This document shows, piece after piece, positions 1 through 9,338 of a stretch of DNA of 64,000 nt. Below the pieces are notes generated by a model. That model saw only the letters and a program-made list of their open reading frames with translations, was not told the DNA's origin and made no database searches. This DNA comes from Paenibacillus peoriae (GTDB taxonomy: Bacteria; Bacillota; Bacilli; Paenibacillales; Paenibacillaceae), in NCBI RefSeq assembly GCF_022531965.1, contig NZ_CP092831.1:524001-588000 (forward strand), read 5' to 3'. The translations under genes and the position numbers were made by a program. Each line of letters opens with the position of its first letter. The first letter of the stretch is position 1.

Positions 1-81
1 ACCGATCATTTTATCATTACGAAACAATTTCTGAATAACAGGGAAAAGATGATACAGGAGCTATTCGAAGATCCACAATAA
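1..81 (+). CDS. 3' end of an unidentified gene
   Basis: An open frame runs from the window edge to a TAA at 79-81 and encodes 26 residues ending in REKMIQELFEDPQ. The charged helical tail would suit the C-terminus of a small transcription regulator, and such genes often precede MFS efflux pumps, but this is only a guess from context. The start lies outside the window. Confidence 0.45.
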   Translation, partial: TDHFIITKQFLNNREKMIQELFEDPQ

Positions 82-330
82 AGTTCGTAGGGACCGCCAG
101 ACCGTTCCAGAAATTCATCCTGGTCGTTCGTTATGAGAGGGACAACATCGCCATTTCAAATTGTTCCTTTTTGCTGTTCTGCCCAAAGGAAAGATTCAGG
201 GTTATCGGAAGTATTTTATGATTGTTATTTGTCCTTCTCTCTATTAATATAATGAAGAGTTTTGCTGGAATGGTTGCAAAATAAGATTTTCGTATACGAA
301 ATAAAGAACCTGAGGAGGACAAAACGCTAC

Positions 331-1533
331 ATGTCAGATTCACAACAGTTGAAAATGGGGCCGCTGGTCATTTTGATGATTAATATGTTTATTGCCATGC
401 TGGGAATTGGCCTCATTATTCCGATCCTTCCCAAGTTTATGAGCTCCTTGGGAGGCAGTGGTGAAACGGGTGGTTATTTGGTTGCCGTGTTTGGCTTAAC
501 CCAATTCCTGTTTTCGCCGTTAGCGGGAGAATGGTCCGATAAATACGGACGTAAAAAAATGATTATTATCGGTTTGGTAATCATGACGGCGTCTTCTGTA
601 TTGTTTGCGATTGGGGAATCGTTAACCATACTGTATATCTCCCGTTTGCTGGGAGGTGCAGGAGCAGCTTTTATGATTCCTCCGATGATGGCCTATATTG
701 CTGATATTACAACGGTCCACAATCGCGGTAGAGGAATGGGATTGTTGGGTGCCGCCATGTCTCTTGGCTTTGTGATCGGTCCTGGTGTGGGCGGCTTGCT
801 GGCAGATATCTCGATTCGTACGCCCTTATATGTTTCGGCGGCCGTATCGGGCGTAGCTGCACTGATTTCCTTGATTATGCTGCCCGAAACCTTGTCGCTG
901 GAGAAACAGTTGAAGTTTCGGAATGTCAAGGCCAAACGGGATAATGTGATTAAACAGTTTGCCCTTTCTTTCCGCAAGCCTTACTTTATGCTGCTGATTA
1001 TGATATTCACGCTAACCTTTGGATTGACGCATTTTGAAACGATGTTTCCTTTCTTCGTGACGGGCAAGTTTCATTACAATGAGCGTGATATTGCTATCAT
1101 TATTACCGTAGGAGCACTGGTCGGAACCGTGATTCAAGCTGTGGTCATTAGCCCGATGTTGAATCGTTTTGGCGAAAAAGGTGTCATTATCGGCTCCTTT
1201 CTGTTTTCAGCGATTTCCCTTGTGCTTATGCTGCTCTCCGGCAACTTTTATTATGTACTCGGGGTATCGCTCATCTTCTTTACCGCTACGTCGTTGCTGC
1301 GGCCAGCCATTAATACTGCTTTATCCAAAATGGCGGGGGATGAGCAGGGAGTTGCAGCCGGCATGAACAATGCTTATATGAGTATTGGTAATATTCTGGG
1401 GCCTGCACTTGCGGGTAAATTGTTCGATGTGCATATCAATTTGCCATATATTTTTGGGGCAGTCATTCTCATCCTTAGTTTGGGGCTGGCTGTAAAATGG
1501 AATAGCAGAGATACGCAAACCACAGCGGTTTAA
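331..1533 (+). CDS. MFS transporter, DHA1 drug:proton antiporter type
   Basis: A 400-residue inner-membrane protein with about 12 hydrophobic segments, the normal length for NorA/Bmr-type multidrug antiporters. Family motif A is visible at residues 66-76 (GEWSDKYGRKK) and the antiporter motif C at about 136-158 (GFVIGPGVGG). It probably exports hydrophobic or cationic drugs in exchange for protons; the substrate cannot be read from sequence. The ATG at 331 is chosen because TGAGGAGG lies 10-15 bases upstream; the frame is open further upstream without a ribosome-binding site. No partner gene lies downstream, so it appears monocistronic. Confidence 0.88.
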   Translation: MSDSQQLKMGPLVILMINMFIAMLGIGLIIPILPKFMSSLGGSGETGGYLVAVFGLTQFLFSPLAGEWSDKYGRKKMIIIGLVIMTASSVLFAIGESLTILYISRLLGGAGAAFMIPPMMAYIADITTVHNRGRGMGLLGAAMSLGFVIGPGVGGLLADISIRTPLYVSAAVSGVAALISLIMLPETLSLEKQLKFRNVKAKRDNVIKQFALSFRKPYFMLLIMIFTLTFGLTHFETMFPFFVTGKFHYNERDIAIIITVGALVGTVIQAVVISPMLNRFGEKGVIIGSFLFSAISLVLMLLSGNFYYVLGVSLIFFTATSLLRPAINTALSKMAGDEQGVAAGMNNAYMSIGNILGPALAGKLFDVHINLPYIFGAVILILSLGLAVKWNSRDTQTTAV

Positions 1534-1745
1534 TGTTGTTCTTGTCGTAAATTTAGTCTCTTTTGGTGTGAACTGTGACGTTCTTATGAACCACAGATGG
1601 CGCCGAAGGAGGCTATTTTTTTGCATACATTGCGAAACGTTAATGAAACGACAGAATCTTGGGTAATAATGCATGATGGTTTTACAACAAGACAAATAGT
1701 AGAGCTAAAAGCCAGATAAAAAAAGCTAGAAGGAGCTGAGAGCCG

Positions 1746-2798
1746 ATGGAAGAGCGGAATGAGCAGTTATTTTATACAGGGACTTATGCGTCTCGTCAGG
1801 AAAGAGGAATATATGTATGTGCTTTGAATGTGACCCATGGTGATCTGCGCATGGTTGGAGGTGTGGAAGGGATGGAGAGGCCTTCTTTTCTCGCGCTACA
1901 CCCGGATGGGACAAAGCTGTATGCTGCCAGTGAAACAGAAGGAGGCGAGCTGTATGCGTATCAGGTGAATACCCAGACGGGGGAATTACATCCTTTGGAT
2001 CGCAAAGGGACAGAGGGAGCACATACTTGCTATGTTTCCGTAACAACCGATGGACGATATGTGCTGGCTTCCAACTATTCAGGCGGCAATGCCGTTGTGT
2101 TCCCTGTGACGGAAGCTGGAGGATTGGGAGACATGTCGGGGCAAGTTCAGCATACCGGCTCAGGTATTCGCCAGGACCGTCAGGATGTGGCACATCCGCA
2201 TTCGATTATTCCAGATCCTTCAGGACAGTATGCCCTGATATGTGATCTGGGGCTGGATCAGATTGTGGTATACCGTTTGACAGAGGATGGCAAACTGGTG
2301 ACCCATCGTGAGACAGATTTGCCACCTGGTTCTGGACCGCGTCATCTGGTTTTTCATCCTTCGCGTCCATATGCTTTTGTCGCCAATGAGTTGAACAATA
2401 CCGTCGCTGTGTTTAGTTATAACGAACGTAATGGTGAGCTTACATTGCTGCAAAGCCTGTCCACACTGCCAGAAGGCTTTATAAATGTAGAAAATACGGC
2501 AGCCGATATTCGGATTACGCCCTGTGGACGCTTTTTGTATGTGTCAAACCGCGGCCATGACAGCATCGTGCTATACCATGTCGATCTGGACAGCGGCAAG
2601 CTGAGGACGGTTGAATGGGTGGAAACCTTCGGCAGCACACCGCGTAACTTCAACATCTTGTCCGGTTATCTGGTAGTGGCGAATCAGGATGGAAACAACC
2701 TCGTATCCTTTGCAATCCATGGTGAGGATGGACGGTTGACCCGAACGGGATATGTGCTGGAGGTTCCTTCACCTGTATGTATTGAACCTGTACGCTAA
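1746..2798 (+). CDS. pgl: 6-phosphogluconolactonase, lactonase (YkgB/Pgl) family
   Basis: A 350-residue protein of the seven-bladed beta-propeller lactonase family, which hydrolyses 6-phosphogluconolactone in the oxidative pentose phosphate pathway in the cytosol. Family signatures include HPDGTKLYAASE, HPHSIIPDPSG and the blade motif GPRHLVFHPSRPYAFVANE, repeated as expected for a propeller. Length is typical. The start is supported by AGAAGGAGC nine bases upstream. It faces the ArsR-family gene convergently and shares a hairpin region with it. Some members of the family act on other lactones, so exact substrate is inferred. Confidence 0.85.
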   Translation: MEERNEQLFYTGTYASRQERGIYVCALNVTHGDLRMVGGVEGMERPSFLALHPDGTKLYAASETEGGELYAYQVNTQTGELHPLDRKGTEGAHTCYVSVTTDGRYVLASNYSGGNAVVFPVTEAGGLGDMSGQVQHTGSGIRQDRQDVAHPHSIIPDPSGQYALICDLGLDQIVVYRLTEDGKLVTHRETDLPPGSGPRHLVFHPSRPYAFVANELNNTVAVFSYNERNGELTLLQSLSTLPEGFINVENTAADIRITPCGRFLYVSNRGHDSIVLYHVDLDSGKLRTVEWVETFGSTPRNFNILSGYLVVANQDGNNLVSFAIHGEDGRLTRTGYVLEVPSPVCIEPVR

Positions 2799-2862
2799 TC
2801 GGATAGCACGTGGCAAAAGAGTACGATATAAGTGAATGAAAAAATAAAACACGGCGCTTTAA

Positions 2863-2910
2863 AACACGGCGCTTTGTTTCCCATGAAAGGCATGGGCAAA
2901 ACGCCGTGTT
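2863..2910. terminator. hairpin between convergent genes
   Basis: AACACGGCG at 2863-2871 pairs with CGCCGTGTT at 2902-2910, and an inner stem CCCATG/CATGGG closes at 2880-2896. A second direct copy of the left arm lies at 2848-2856. It sits between the convergent pgl and ArsR-type genes and can serve both strands. Confidence 0.6.
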
Positions 2911-2932
2911 CAGGTCTTGAAATGGCCTAAAA

Positions 2933-3889
2933 CTATTTGCTGCTATCGCCAGCTTCTACCGTTACTGCTTTGGTATGATTTTCTGCATGTTTGTAGTACA
3001 AACGGAACAAGATGTCCTGATTGTAGTTACCGAATCCGGTGCCGAACAGAGTAACCCCTCCCACATGCTGGGCATCATCCAATATGGCAATACGGAATTT
3101 CCATTGTTTCTGATCAATCAGCACTTGGCTTAAAGTCACGTCAGAAATTTGCTTCCCATCCATAAAGGTACCCTCGGAGGTAACGCGAAGTCTTTTGAGG
3201 AGACCATATTGATTGATAAAATCAGGCCACCATGCAGGTGTGTATTTACCACGGTTATCCCCGAAATCCCCTGGGCTGGTCCATGTACCCAAATTCACAT
3301 CATTTAGGAAAAAAGTGATATCTGAAGGCCAATTATCATTGGTAAAAGGGGCCTCGGATGATAGTTCCATCGAAATTTCCAGTTCCTCAGCTTTTTGGCT
3401 GGACAGTAGGAAATTCGGCACCTTATAATCCATATATCCTTGGCTGAACCATAGAATTTTGGAATTGAAGCGCTCAGGGTCCAAGAACGAACGAGGCTCA
3501 TCGAATTCACCAATGATCTTTTCGACGGTAGCCAGTCCGCAGGTCGCCTGTATTTCAAAATCTGTAAAGTGTCCGACGGAAATCTCTGTCTGATGGAATT
3601 GCCGTACATCCTGCTGATAGCGTGGCATGGCGATTTCAATTTTGTCTGTTGCCAGTGAGCACACTTTCTGTACCCCGCCTCGTCCGGGCAGCATTTTGGT
3701 CGAAATAATGGACGCTCTCTCCAGTTTCTTGACATGCATCGTCATAATCGCACTGCTGAGCCCCAAAGCTTCCGCCAGCTCACGTATATTCATAGGCTTC
3801 TCCGCAAGCAGAACAATCATGTTTAGCCGAACCTCACTGGCCAGCGCCTCATAAACGGGAAGTGATTTTTCAGAAATGTCCAGTTGCAT
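2933..3889 (-). CDS. ArsR-family transcriptional regulator with large C-terminal domain
   Basis: A 318-residue cytosolic DNA-binding protein. Residues 1-90 form a winged helix of the ArsR type (LPVYEALASEVRLNMIVLL, then LAEALGLSSAIMTMHVKKLE as the recognition helix). Residues 100-318 form a second, mostly beta domain rich in aromatic residues (FFLNDVNLGTW, TPAWWPDF), a build seen in long ArsR-type regulators of Gram-positive bacteria and possibly a ligand-sensing sandwich. No cysteine metal site typical of ArsR/SmtB is seen, so metal sensing is unlikely. The ATG at 3889 is preceded by GGAGG; upstream in-frame codons give a non-conserved-looking extension. Target genes are unknown. Confidence 0.8.
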   Translation of the reverse strand: MQLDISEKSLPVYEALASEVRLNMIVLLAEKPMNIRELAEALGLSSAIMTMHVKKLERASIISTKMLPGRGGVQKVCSLATDKIEIAMPRYQQDVRQFHQTEISVGHFTDFEIQATCGLATVEKIIGEFDEPRSFLDPERFNSKILWFSQGYMDYKVPNFLLSSQKAEELEISMELSSEAPFTNDNWPSDITFFLNDVNLGTWTSPGDFGDNRGKYTPAWWPDFINQYGLLKRLRVTSEGTFMDGKQISDVTLSQVLIDQKQWKFRIAILDDAQHVGGVTLFGTGFGNYNQDILFRLYYKHAENHTKAVTVEAGDSSK

Positions 3890-4062
3890 AGTTCCTCCAA
3901 TTCTAACGCACATCATAAATTGATGGTAGTTTAACATATATGGATTTTTTTCAATAATAATACATAAAAAACGATATGATTTACATTTATATAAACAATA
4001 TACCCTTTCCTTGATCATTGGCACAAGCCTAACCCCACAAAAATCCAAAAATTGTTCAAAAA

Positions 4063-4107
4063 ACAGGACACCCCATAAACTCTTTCTTTGTTGTTGGGAT
4101 GTCCTGT
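4063..4107 (-). terminator. rho-independent terminator of the membrane-protein gene
   Basis: ACAGGACACCCC (4063-4074) pairs with GGGATGTCCTGT (4096-4107) with one mismatch. Read on the minus strand the stem is followed by a run of six T, just downstream of the gene ending at 4160. Confidence 0.7.
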
Positions 4108-4159
4108 GATGGTATGTGATTTGCAGGTAGGATACGGGTAAAGGCATGTCCATTGGTGT

Positions 4160-5125
4160 TTAGGATCGGATATGTTCTTCTGCCAAAGAAGAGTCAGCCG
4201 TTTTATCTTTATCTGCTGCGCGTAAATCCTGATGTTGAGAAGCATCTGCCTTGATCAAGCCGGGATGACCAACATAAGGACGATCACTGCGAGAGCGGCC
4301 TCGGGTAAGTCGGAAGCCGATCAAGAACAGCACAAGCTGAACAGCCAGTATGTAGGGAGACGCTTCCGGTCCGATCCATTGAAGCAGGGCGACAGCGGCG
4401 ATTACCAAGCACAACAGGCTTGTTGGAAAATGGGATGCCGTCACGTCCAGATCATTTTGCCTGCGCAGGGTCATCAGCCGGTACACATACAGTAGGGCGA
4501 TCAAGCCTGAAACGAACCTCATCCATGCACACCCTATGAGCCATGAGGCAGATTGTGCAGTGTCGGGCAGACTAACATCAACATGGCTGGAGGCTGTCAG
4601 TTCCACAACCAGCCTTGTGACCAACCAGACGATTCCTGCCAGTGCCAGCGGACCAGCTGCTGGACGCAATAGCTTCCACAATGCTGTTCCCCAGCCCGGA
4701 GCATGAGATTCCAGCAGAACAAGACGCCGTTCCTCAATGAGTTTGTTCATTTCACGCTCCAGTGATTTGAGAAGCAATTCTCTGCGGAACGCATCACACT
4801 CCCGAAGGGATGCTTGAACCTGCTCTTGAAGGTGAGGGGTCAAATAGGGAGCAGCTTTGGCTTCCTGGAGAGCGTGGATGAGTCCGTTCTGGTACTGCTT
4901 TTCGCTGTTATTGAACCCGTTCTGGGTAGTGGTTTGGAGGCAACCAGCTAATCGTCCATAGATACGCAGCGATTCCTGTAATTCTTCCAACCGCTGCTGA
5001 CGCGAATTTCGAAGCTGGGCTGCACTGTGAACATACAGCCATACCAGCAAAGACAACGCCAGCAGGAAGGCGATCAGACCGGGTGAGATATATGCGACTA
5101 ACGCCGCGAAGTCCGTCGGGGACAC
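4160..5125 (-). CDS. membrane protein of unknown function
   Basis: A roughly 321-residue protein that I do not recognise. One N-terminal hydrophobic segment (about residues 10-33) is followed by a cytosolic, coiled-coil-prone stretch rich in Leu, Glu and Arg (about 35-145) and then four hydrophobic segments (about 160-275). The tail is polar and acidic. A GTG at 5125 is preferred because AGGAGG lies about eight bases upstream; a TTG at 5131 is in the same frame but too close to it. It has its own terminator and no evident operon partner. Confidence 0.65.
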   Translation of the reverse strand: MSPTDFAALVAYISPGLIAFLLALSLLVWLYVHSAAQLRNSRQQRLEELQESLRIYGRLAGCLQTTTQNGFNNSEKQYQNGLIHALQEAKAAPYLTPHLQEQVQASLRECDAFRRELLLKSLEREMNKLIEERRLVLLESHAPGWGTALWKLLRPAAGPLALAGIVWLVTRLVVELTASSHVDVSLPDTAQSASWLIGCAWMRFVSGLIALLYVYRLMTLRRQNDLDVTASHFPTSLLCLVIAAVALLQWIGPEASPYILAVQLVLFLIGFRLTRGRSRSDRPYVGHPGLIKADASQHQDLRAADKDKTADSSLAEEHIRS

Positions 5126-5269
5126 CCGCAATCCCTCCTTCCATTGTTCTTTCTACACTATTGCACAGACTACACAGGCATTTCAAGGGCTTGTATACCT
5201 TTGACCAGGATATATGAAGTATTTTTTGGTAAAATAGACAAGATTACAAGCAGGAAGAGGAGATTCGGC

Positions 5270-5338
5270 ATGAATAAAAATATAGAAAATGCAACAGAAC
5301 ATCATGAGACATCAAATCGATATCCTGCACGGGTTTAA
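5270..5338 (+). CDS. possible 22-residue peptide
   Basis: A short frame starting MNKNIENATEHH, with GAAGAGGAG about eight bases before the ATG, stops 61 bases ahead of the NAD(P)-binding gene. It could be a leader peptide or chance. Its composition is hydrophilic with no signal or membrane segment. The ribosome-binding site is the only support. Confidence 0.3.
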   Translation: MNKNIENATEHHETSNRYPARV

Positions 5339-5399
5339 GCTGGAGATAAAACGGATAAATAACAGTAAGTAAATTATAGACAGGAAGAAGGCAGTGAAT

Positions 5400-6032
5400 A
5401 TGAAGGTTATTATTTTCGGGGCAACAGGAACAATCGGCAAAGCGTTAGTAAAGGAAGCTATCAAGCGTAAGTATGAGGTGACGGCGGCGGTGCGCGATCC
5501 GCAACATATGACAGAGCAAAGTGAATATTTGACAGTGGTTCAAGCGGATATTCTGAATCCAAATTCTGTTACGGATGTGGCCAAAGGGCACGATGCTATC
5601 ATTAGCGCATACGGTCCCAAGTTTGGAGAAGAGGAAGAACTGCTCGAAGCGACTCGTTCTTTGCTGGAAGGAACTCGGCGTTCCGGCGCGGAGCGCATCC
5701 TTGTCGTTGGCGGAGCGGGAAGTCTGAAAACAGAAAACGGTGAACGCCTCATGGATACCGCCGAGTTTCCGGAGGAAGTGAAGCCGTTGGCGGCTGCCCA
5801 TGCAGATGCACTGGAGCTGTACCGCGCTGCGGATGTAGACTGGACCTATTGTAGTCCTGCCGGAATGATTGAAGCAGGAAAACGTACAGGACAGTTCCGT
5901 ATTGGTTTGGATCATTTGGTGGTTGATGAATTAGGCCATAGCCGTATCTCGGTCGAAGATTATGCGGTAGCCCTGATTGATGAGTTAGTAGAAGGGGAAT
6001 TTGTCAATTCCCGTTTTACAGTTGGATATTAA
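5400..6032 (+). CDS. NAD(P)-binding epimerase/NmrA-like protein (YwnB type)
   Basis: A 210-residue cytosolic Rossmann-fold protein of the atypical short-chain dehydrogenase group (NAD(P)H-binding, PF13460-like). The dinucleotide-binding motif GATGTIGKA lies at residues 8-16 and VVGGAGSL at about 104-111 marks the second conserved strand. It resembles B. subtilis YwnB in length and order of motifs. No classic Tyr-x-x-x-Lys catalytic pair is evident, so it may be a redox sensor or reductase of unknown substrate. The ATG at 5400 fits the GAAGAAGG site; a GTG at 5394 is too close to it. Confidence 0.78.
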   Translation: MKVIIFGATGTIGKALVKEAIKRKYEVTAAVRDPQHMTEQSEYLTVVQADILNPNSVTDVAKGHDAIISAYGPKFGEEEELLEATRSLLEGTRRSGAERILVVGGAGSLKTENGERLMDTAEFPEEVKPLAAAHADALELYRAADVDWTYCSPAGMIEAGKRTGQFRIGLDHLVVDELGHSRISVEDYAVALIDELVEGEFVNSRFTVGY

Positions 6033-6065
6033 TAAGCAGGGATAGCCATACGGGAGGCGAAAGGC

Positions 6066-7670
6066 ATGTATATGGTGACCGCCGAAGAAATGCGAGAATT
6101 GGATCGCTATACAATTGACAAGCTGGGTATTCCGGCCCTTACCTTGATGGAAAATGCCGGGCGCGCGGTAGCTGACGAAGTATTGAAGCTTTCACACACA
6201 GGGCCGGGGGATATACCGGGACATGGCGGTATTATACGGACAGAGACGTGGAGTCAAGGACGACATGACTTACGGGAACGAGAACACTGGTATATCCTCG
6301 TAGGCAAAGGCAACAACGGTGGTGACGGACTGGTGGCGGCCCGCCATTTAACCGATGCAGGTCTACGCGTCACCGTTGTGTACGTCGAGCCGCCAGACAC
6401 GCTGCGGGGTGAAGCGGCTGCGCAGCGCGATATCATCGCGGCTCTGGGTATCCCGGTGATCCTCTATGGCCGGGATACCCTCGACCTGCGCGGCGCCTCC
6501 GGCATCGTCGATGCCCTGCTGGGCACGGGCACGCAAGGCCCGCCGCGCGAACCCTACGCCTCGCTGATCCGCGAGGCCAATGCCAGCGGCGTACCGCTGG
6601 TGTCGGTAGACGTGCCTAGCGGCCTTGACGCCGACACAGGTGCACTGCACGAGCCGTGCATTCGTGCGCGCGTCACCGTATGCCTCGCCTACTTGAAGCG
6701 TGGGCTCGTCCAATATCCAGGCGCCGGGACCGCAGGCGATGTGGTGGTACGCTACATCGGTATTCCACCCGGCCTTGCCCGTGAGTGCGGCGTGCAGCTG
6801 CAGGTCTTGACCCGTGACACGCTGCGCGCTGCGCTGGACGTGGATGTAAGCCGCAGCCGCGTGCCGGATGGACACAAGGGCACCTACGGCCACGTTTTGG
6901 TCGCGGCTGGAAGCCTGCGCATGAGCGGCGCGGGCTTGCTGGCCGCACGTGCCGCCCTGCGCATCGGCAGCGGCCTTGTCACGTGGGCGGTGCCCGAAGC
7001 GCTGCTGCCGCGCGTCATTGGCGCCGCGCCGGAACTAATGCTCGCTGCCGCAGCAGCAGGCGGAGACGGCGAATGGAACGCCGACTCCGCAGACGAGCTG
7101 CTACAGCTCGCGCAGGCACGTGATGTGCTGGCCGTCGGCCCCGGCCTCGGCCGCTTTGCAGGGGACACCGGCTGGCTACGCCGCCTGTGGGAGGAATACG
7201 GCGGTCCGCTCCTACTTGATGCGGACGCCTTGAACATCCTCGCCTCGGCGGGGCCTGAGCTAGAGGCTTGGAAGCCGAGAAGTGCGGCAGTCGTACTGAC
7301 GCCGCACCCCGGTGAAATGGCTCGTCTGCTGGGCATACCGACAGCAGAGGTGCAGCGTGACCGTATCACCCATGCCCGGGAGTACGCCCGAACACGTGGG
7401 GTCACGCTGGTGCTCAAAGGAGCGCGCACGGTCATCGCTTGTCCCGACGGAGCGGCCTACGTCAATACCACAGGCCATGCTGGGATGGCGACAGGCGGTG
7501 CGGGCGATGTGCTAACAGGCATCATCGCAGGTTTGCTGGCTCAGGGCTTGAATGCTTCGCAGGCAGCAGCTTTTGGCGTGTATTTGCATGGTGCGGCTGG
7601 AGAAACAGCCGCACGTCATCGCCAGCATCCTGCCTCTGTGATCGCTGGCGACATTATTGAAGCCCTATAG
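6066..7670 (+). CDS. nnr: bifunctional NAD(P)H-hydrate epimerase / ADP-dependent dehydratase
   Basis: A 534-residue metabolite-repair enzyme. Residues 1-225 form the YjeF_N epimerase (GKGNNGGDGLVAARHL phosphate loop, SVDVPSGLDADTG with the catalytic Asp). Residues 250-530 form the ribokinase-like dehydratase (GPGLG, LTPHPGEMARLLG, and the C-terminal TGGAGDVLTGI carrying the catalytic Asp). It converts damaged R-NADHX to S-NADHX and dehydrates that back to NADH using ADP. GGGAGG precedes the ATG by eight bases. The stretch at about 6360-7300 is far richer in GC than both gene ends and neighbours (44 of 60 bases in the line at 6541 against 29 of 60 at 5941). Confidence 0.93.
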   Translation: MYMVTAEEMRELDRYTIDKLGIPALTLMENAGRAVADEVLKLSHTGPGDIPGHGGIIRTETWSQGRHDLREREHWYILVGKGNNGGDGLVAARHLTDAGLRVTVVYVEPPDTLRGEAAAQRDIIAALGIPVILYGRDTLDLRGASGIVDALLGTGTQGPPREPYASLIREANASGVPLVSVDVPSGLDADTGALHEPCIRARVTVCLAYLKRGLVQYPGAGTAGDVVVRYIGIPPGLARECGVQLQVLTRDTLRAALDVDVSRSRVPDGHKGTYGHVLVAAGSLRMSGAGLLAARAALRIGSGLVTWAVPEALLPRVIGAAPELMLAAAAAGGDGEWNADSADELLQLAQARDVLAVGPGLGRFAGDTGWLRRLWEEYGGPLLLDADALNILASAGPELEAWKPRSAAVVLTPHPGEMARLLGIPTAEVQRDRITHAREYARTRGVTLVLKGARTVIACPDGAAYVNTTGHAGMATGGAGDVLTGIIAGLLAQGLNASQAAAFGVYLHGAAGETAARHRQHPASVIAGDIIEAL

Positions 7671-8148
7671 GCCATAGCAGCAGTGGCAGGAGGAAGGCCA
7701 GCATGATCTGTAATCCATATTCACGGTTCAGCCAGTGCCTTCCTCCATAATACAGCAGTGTAATCCCTGCACCTGCTATGCCGTTGCTCCATGAAATGCC
7801 CGTTCCGGCAGGCGACATCAAAGAACCTAGCAGGAGAAAGACACTGAATCCTGCAGCGAGGTATAGGGTGAGCTGCTCGGGCTTGCGAAGCCAGGGTAAA
7901 AGATCGCATAGCGCATCAGCGACAAGAGCGGCAGGAAGGGCAAAACCATAGGCCCACAGCTGCGCGGTCAGTTCACCACTATTGCCTGCTATAGTCAGAG
8001 GAACCCCTATTACTTCCTCTGTCAGATAGCAGTAGACCCATAAGAGACCAAAAACCAATCCTCCACAGGCCAGTTTATTCAGCGCATAACAACCAAGCTC
8101 CATCCGCCAAGGCATTTTGGAATTAAATTCATTCCAAGGCTGTCTCAT
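7654..8148 (-). CDS. four-helix membrane protein, unknown function
   Basis: A 164-residue integral membrane protein with about four hydrophobic segments (near residues 17-37, 50-70, 85-105 and 140-160). I do not recognise a family. The ATG at 8148 follows GAGGAGG at nine bases. Its 3' end overlaps the convergent nnr gene by 17 bases, so the two mRNAs are antisense over that stretch. No terminator is visible between them. Confidence 0.6.
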   Translation of the reverse strand: MRQPWNEFNSKMPWRMELGCYALNKLACGGLVFGLLWVYCYLTEEVIGVPLTIAGNSGELTAQLWAYGFALPAALVADALCDLLPWLRKPEQLTLYLAAGFSVFLLLGSLMSPAGTGISWSNGIAGAGITLLYYGGRHWLNREYGLQIMLAFLLPLLLWPIGLQ

Positions 8149-8318
8149 GTTGCGACTCCTCCTCTGATCACACTCGGTATTCACAACCAATCAAGGAATT
8201 TATTTTCAATTACAATCCGCTTACCGTTTACGACATTTCAGTTTACGTTAGCTGTGTATCATGTTCCTAAGCAAAATAAAGATTGCGGATAGCCGCGGTA
8301 CGGAAAGGCGGGGATTGC

Positions 8319-9155
8319 ATGATACAGGCGGTTATTTTTAATCTCGAAAGTACATTGTTAGACCCCGGAGGACGAGGCTTAACCCAGGGAATGCGTGATA
8401 TTTTCAGATGGAAAGGTATACAGGTAACTGAAGAACAGGTATCTCATGGGCGAGGAATGCCGATCCGGGATCATATTGCGAATGTGCTGGGACTTTCAGA
8501 GGTTCGGAAAAAATGGCTGGAGTGCTTTGGTGCGCATCCTGGCAGAGTGGATATTGAGCATATTTATCTTGAGCTTGTCCCTGTTCTCCGCTCCTTGATC
8601 CAAGGGGCTGAGCCTGCTATCGGTATAGATAGGGCGCTGCAGGAGTTGCAGGATCGTCGCATTCAGTCAGGTGCCACTGCATCCTGTCCAATGGAGATGC
8701 TCAGTCACGTATTTACGCCTGCGCAGTCACCCTATACGCTGGATTGTATGGTTGCCCCTTGTGAAGTTTCGCAGGGGAGACCTTATCCGTGGATGATCTA
8801 TGAAATTGCACATCGCTTGCAGGTATTTCCGCTGAGCGATATTGTGAAAGTAGGAGATACAGCAGCCGATATGCAAGAAGGACGGAACGCCGGTGTATGG
8901 ACGATTGGTGTCTTGAACCATAACGAAAGCGTGACGACCGTAGCTCAAACGACCAGCCATGAAGCGGAAGACAGAGTGGCTGAGGAACGGCGCAGACAGA
9001 GTGTATATGGTTTGAAAAGAGCAGGAGCCCACATCGTGATGAACTCGGTCGCTGACTTGCCGCGTATTCTGCGTGAAATCGAAATGCTCCAGCATACGGG
9101 AGGCTATCCTTCTTACACAAAACAGGTGAAAACAGCGGCGCTACCTCCATCATAA
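8319..9155 (+). CDS. PhnX-like HAD-family protein, probably catalytically dead
   Basis: A 278-residue protein that aligns along most of its length with phosphonoacetaldehyde hydrolase (PhnX), the HAD enzyme that splits the C-P bond of phosphonoacetaldehyde. The C-terminal half is well kept (GRPYPWMIYEI, IVKVGDTAADMQEGRNAG). The nucleophile motif, usually VIFDWAGT, is VIFNLEST here, so the nucleophilic Asp is Asn. The Schiff-base Lys, in GLLKIDH of PhnX, aligns with Ile or Pro in RGMPIRDH. Known chemistry needs both residues, so a pseudoenzyme or a changed function is inferred. The ATG at 8319 follows GGCGGGG. No phn genes lie nearby. Confidence 0.8.
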   Translation: MIQAVIFNLESTLLDPGGRGLTQGMRDIFRWKGIQVTEEQVSHGRGMPIRDHIANVLGLSEVRKKWLECFGAHPGRVDIEHIYLELVPVLRSLIQGAEPAIGIDRALQELQDRRIQSGATASCPMEMLSHVFTPAQSPYTLDCMVAPCEVSQGRPYPWMIYEIAHRLQVFPLSDIVKVGDTAADMQEGRNAGVWTIGVLNHNESVTTVAQTTSHEAEDRVAEERRRQSVYGLKRAGAHIVMNSVADLPRILREIEMLQHTGGYPSYTKQVKTAALPPS

Positions 9156-9255
9156 GAACGGGTATGATTCTGGGTTGCTTGAATACACACTTCTAGGTTA
9201 TATGTATGCACCTACTCGGATAAAGGTGAACTCTGCTCGGCTTTCAAAACATAAT

Positions 9256-9290
9256 AATGGAGCATTCGCTACGTTAGCGAATGCTCCATT
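9256..9290. terminator. bidirectional rho-independent terminator
   Basis: A perfect 16-bp hairpin (arms 9256-9271 and 9275-9290, loop CGT) has A-rich sequence on the left and T-rich sequence on the right. It separates the convergent PhnX-like and chemoreceptor genes and can end both. Confidence 0.9.
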
Positions 9291-9338
9291 TTAGTTTACT
9301 TTTTTTGTTTAGTTGAATCGAATCCAGCATCATATTTA

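Noticed and set aside
6254..7515. Many long frames on the minus strand and other frames across nnr
   Set aside because: GC-rich coding sequence gives few stop codons in other frames; none has a family signature or ribosome-binding site.
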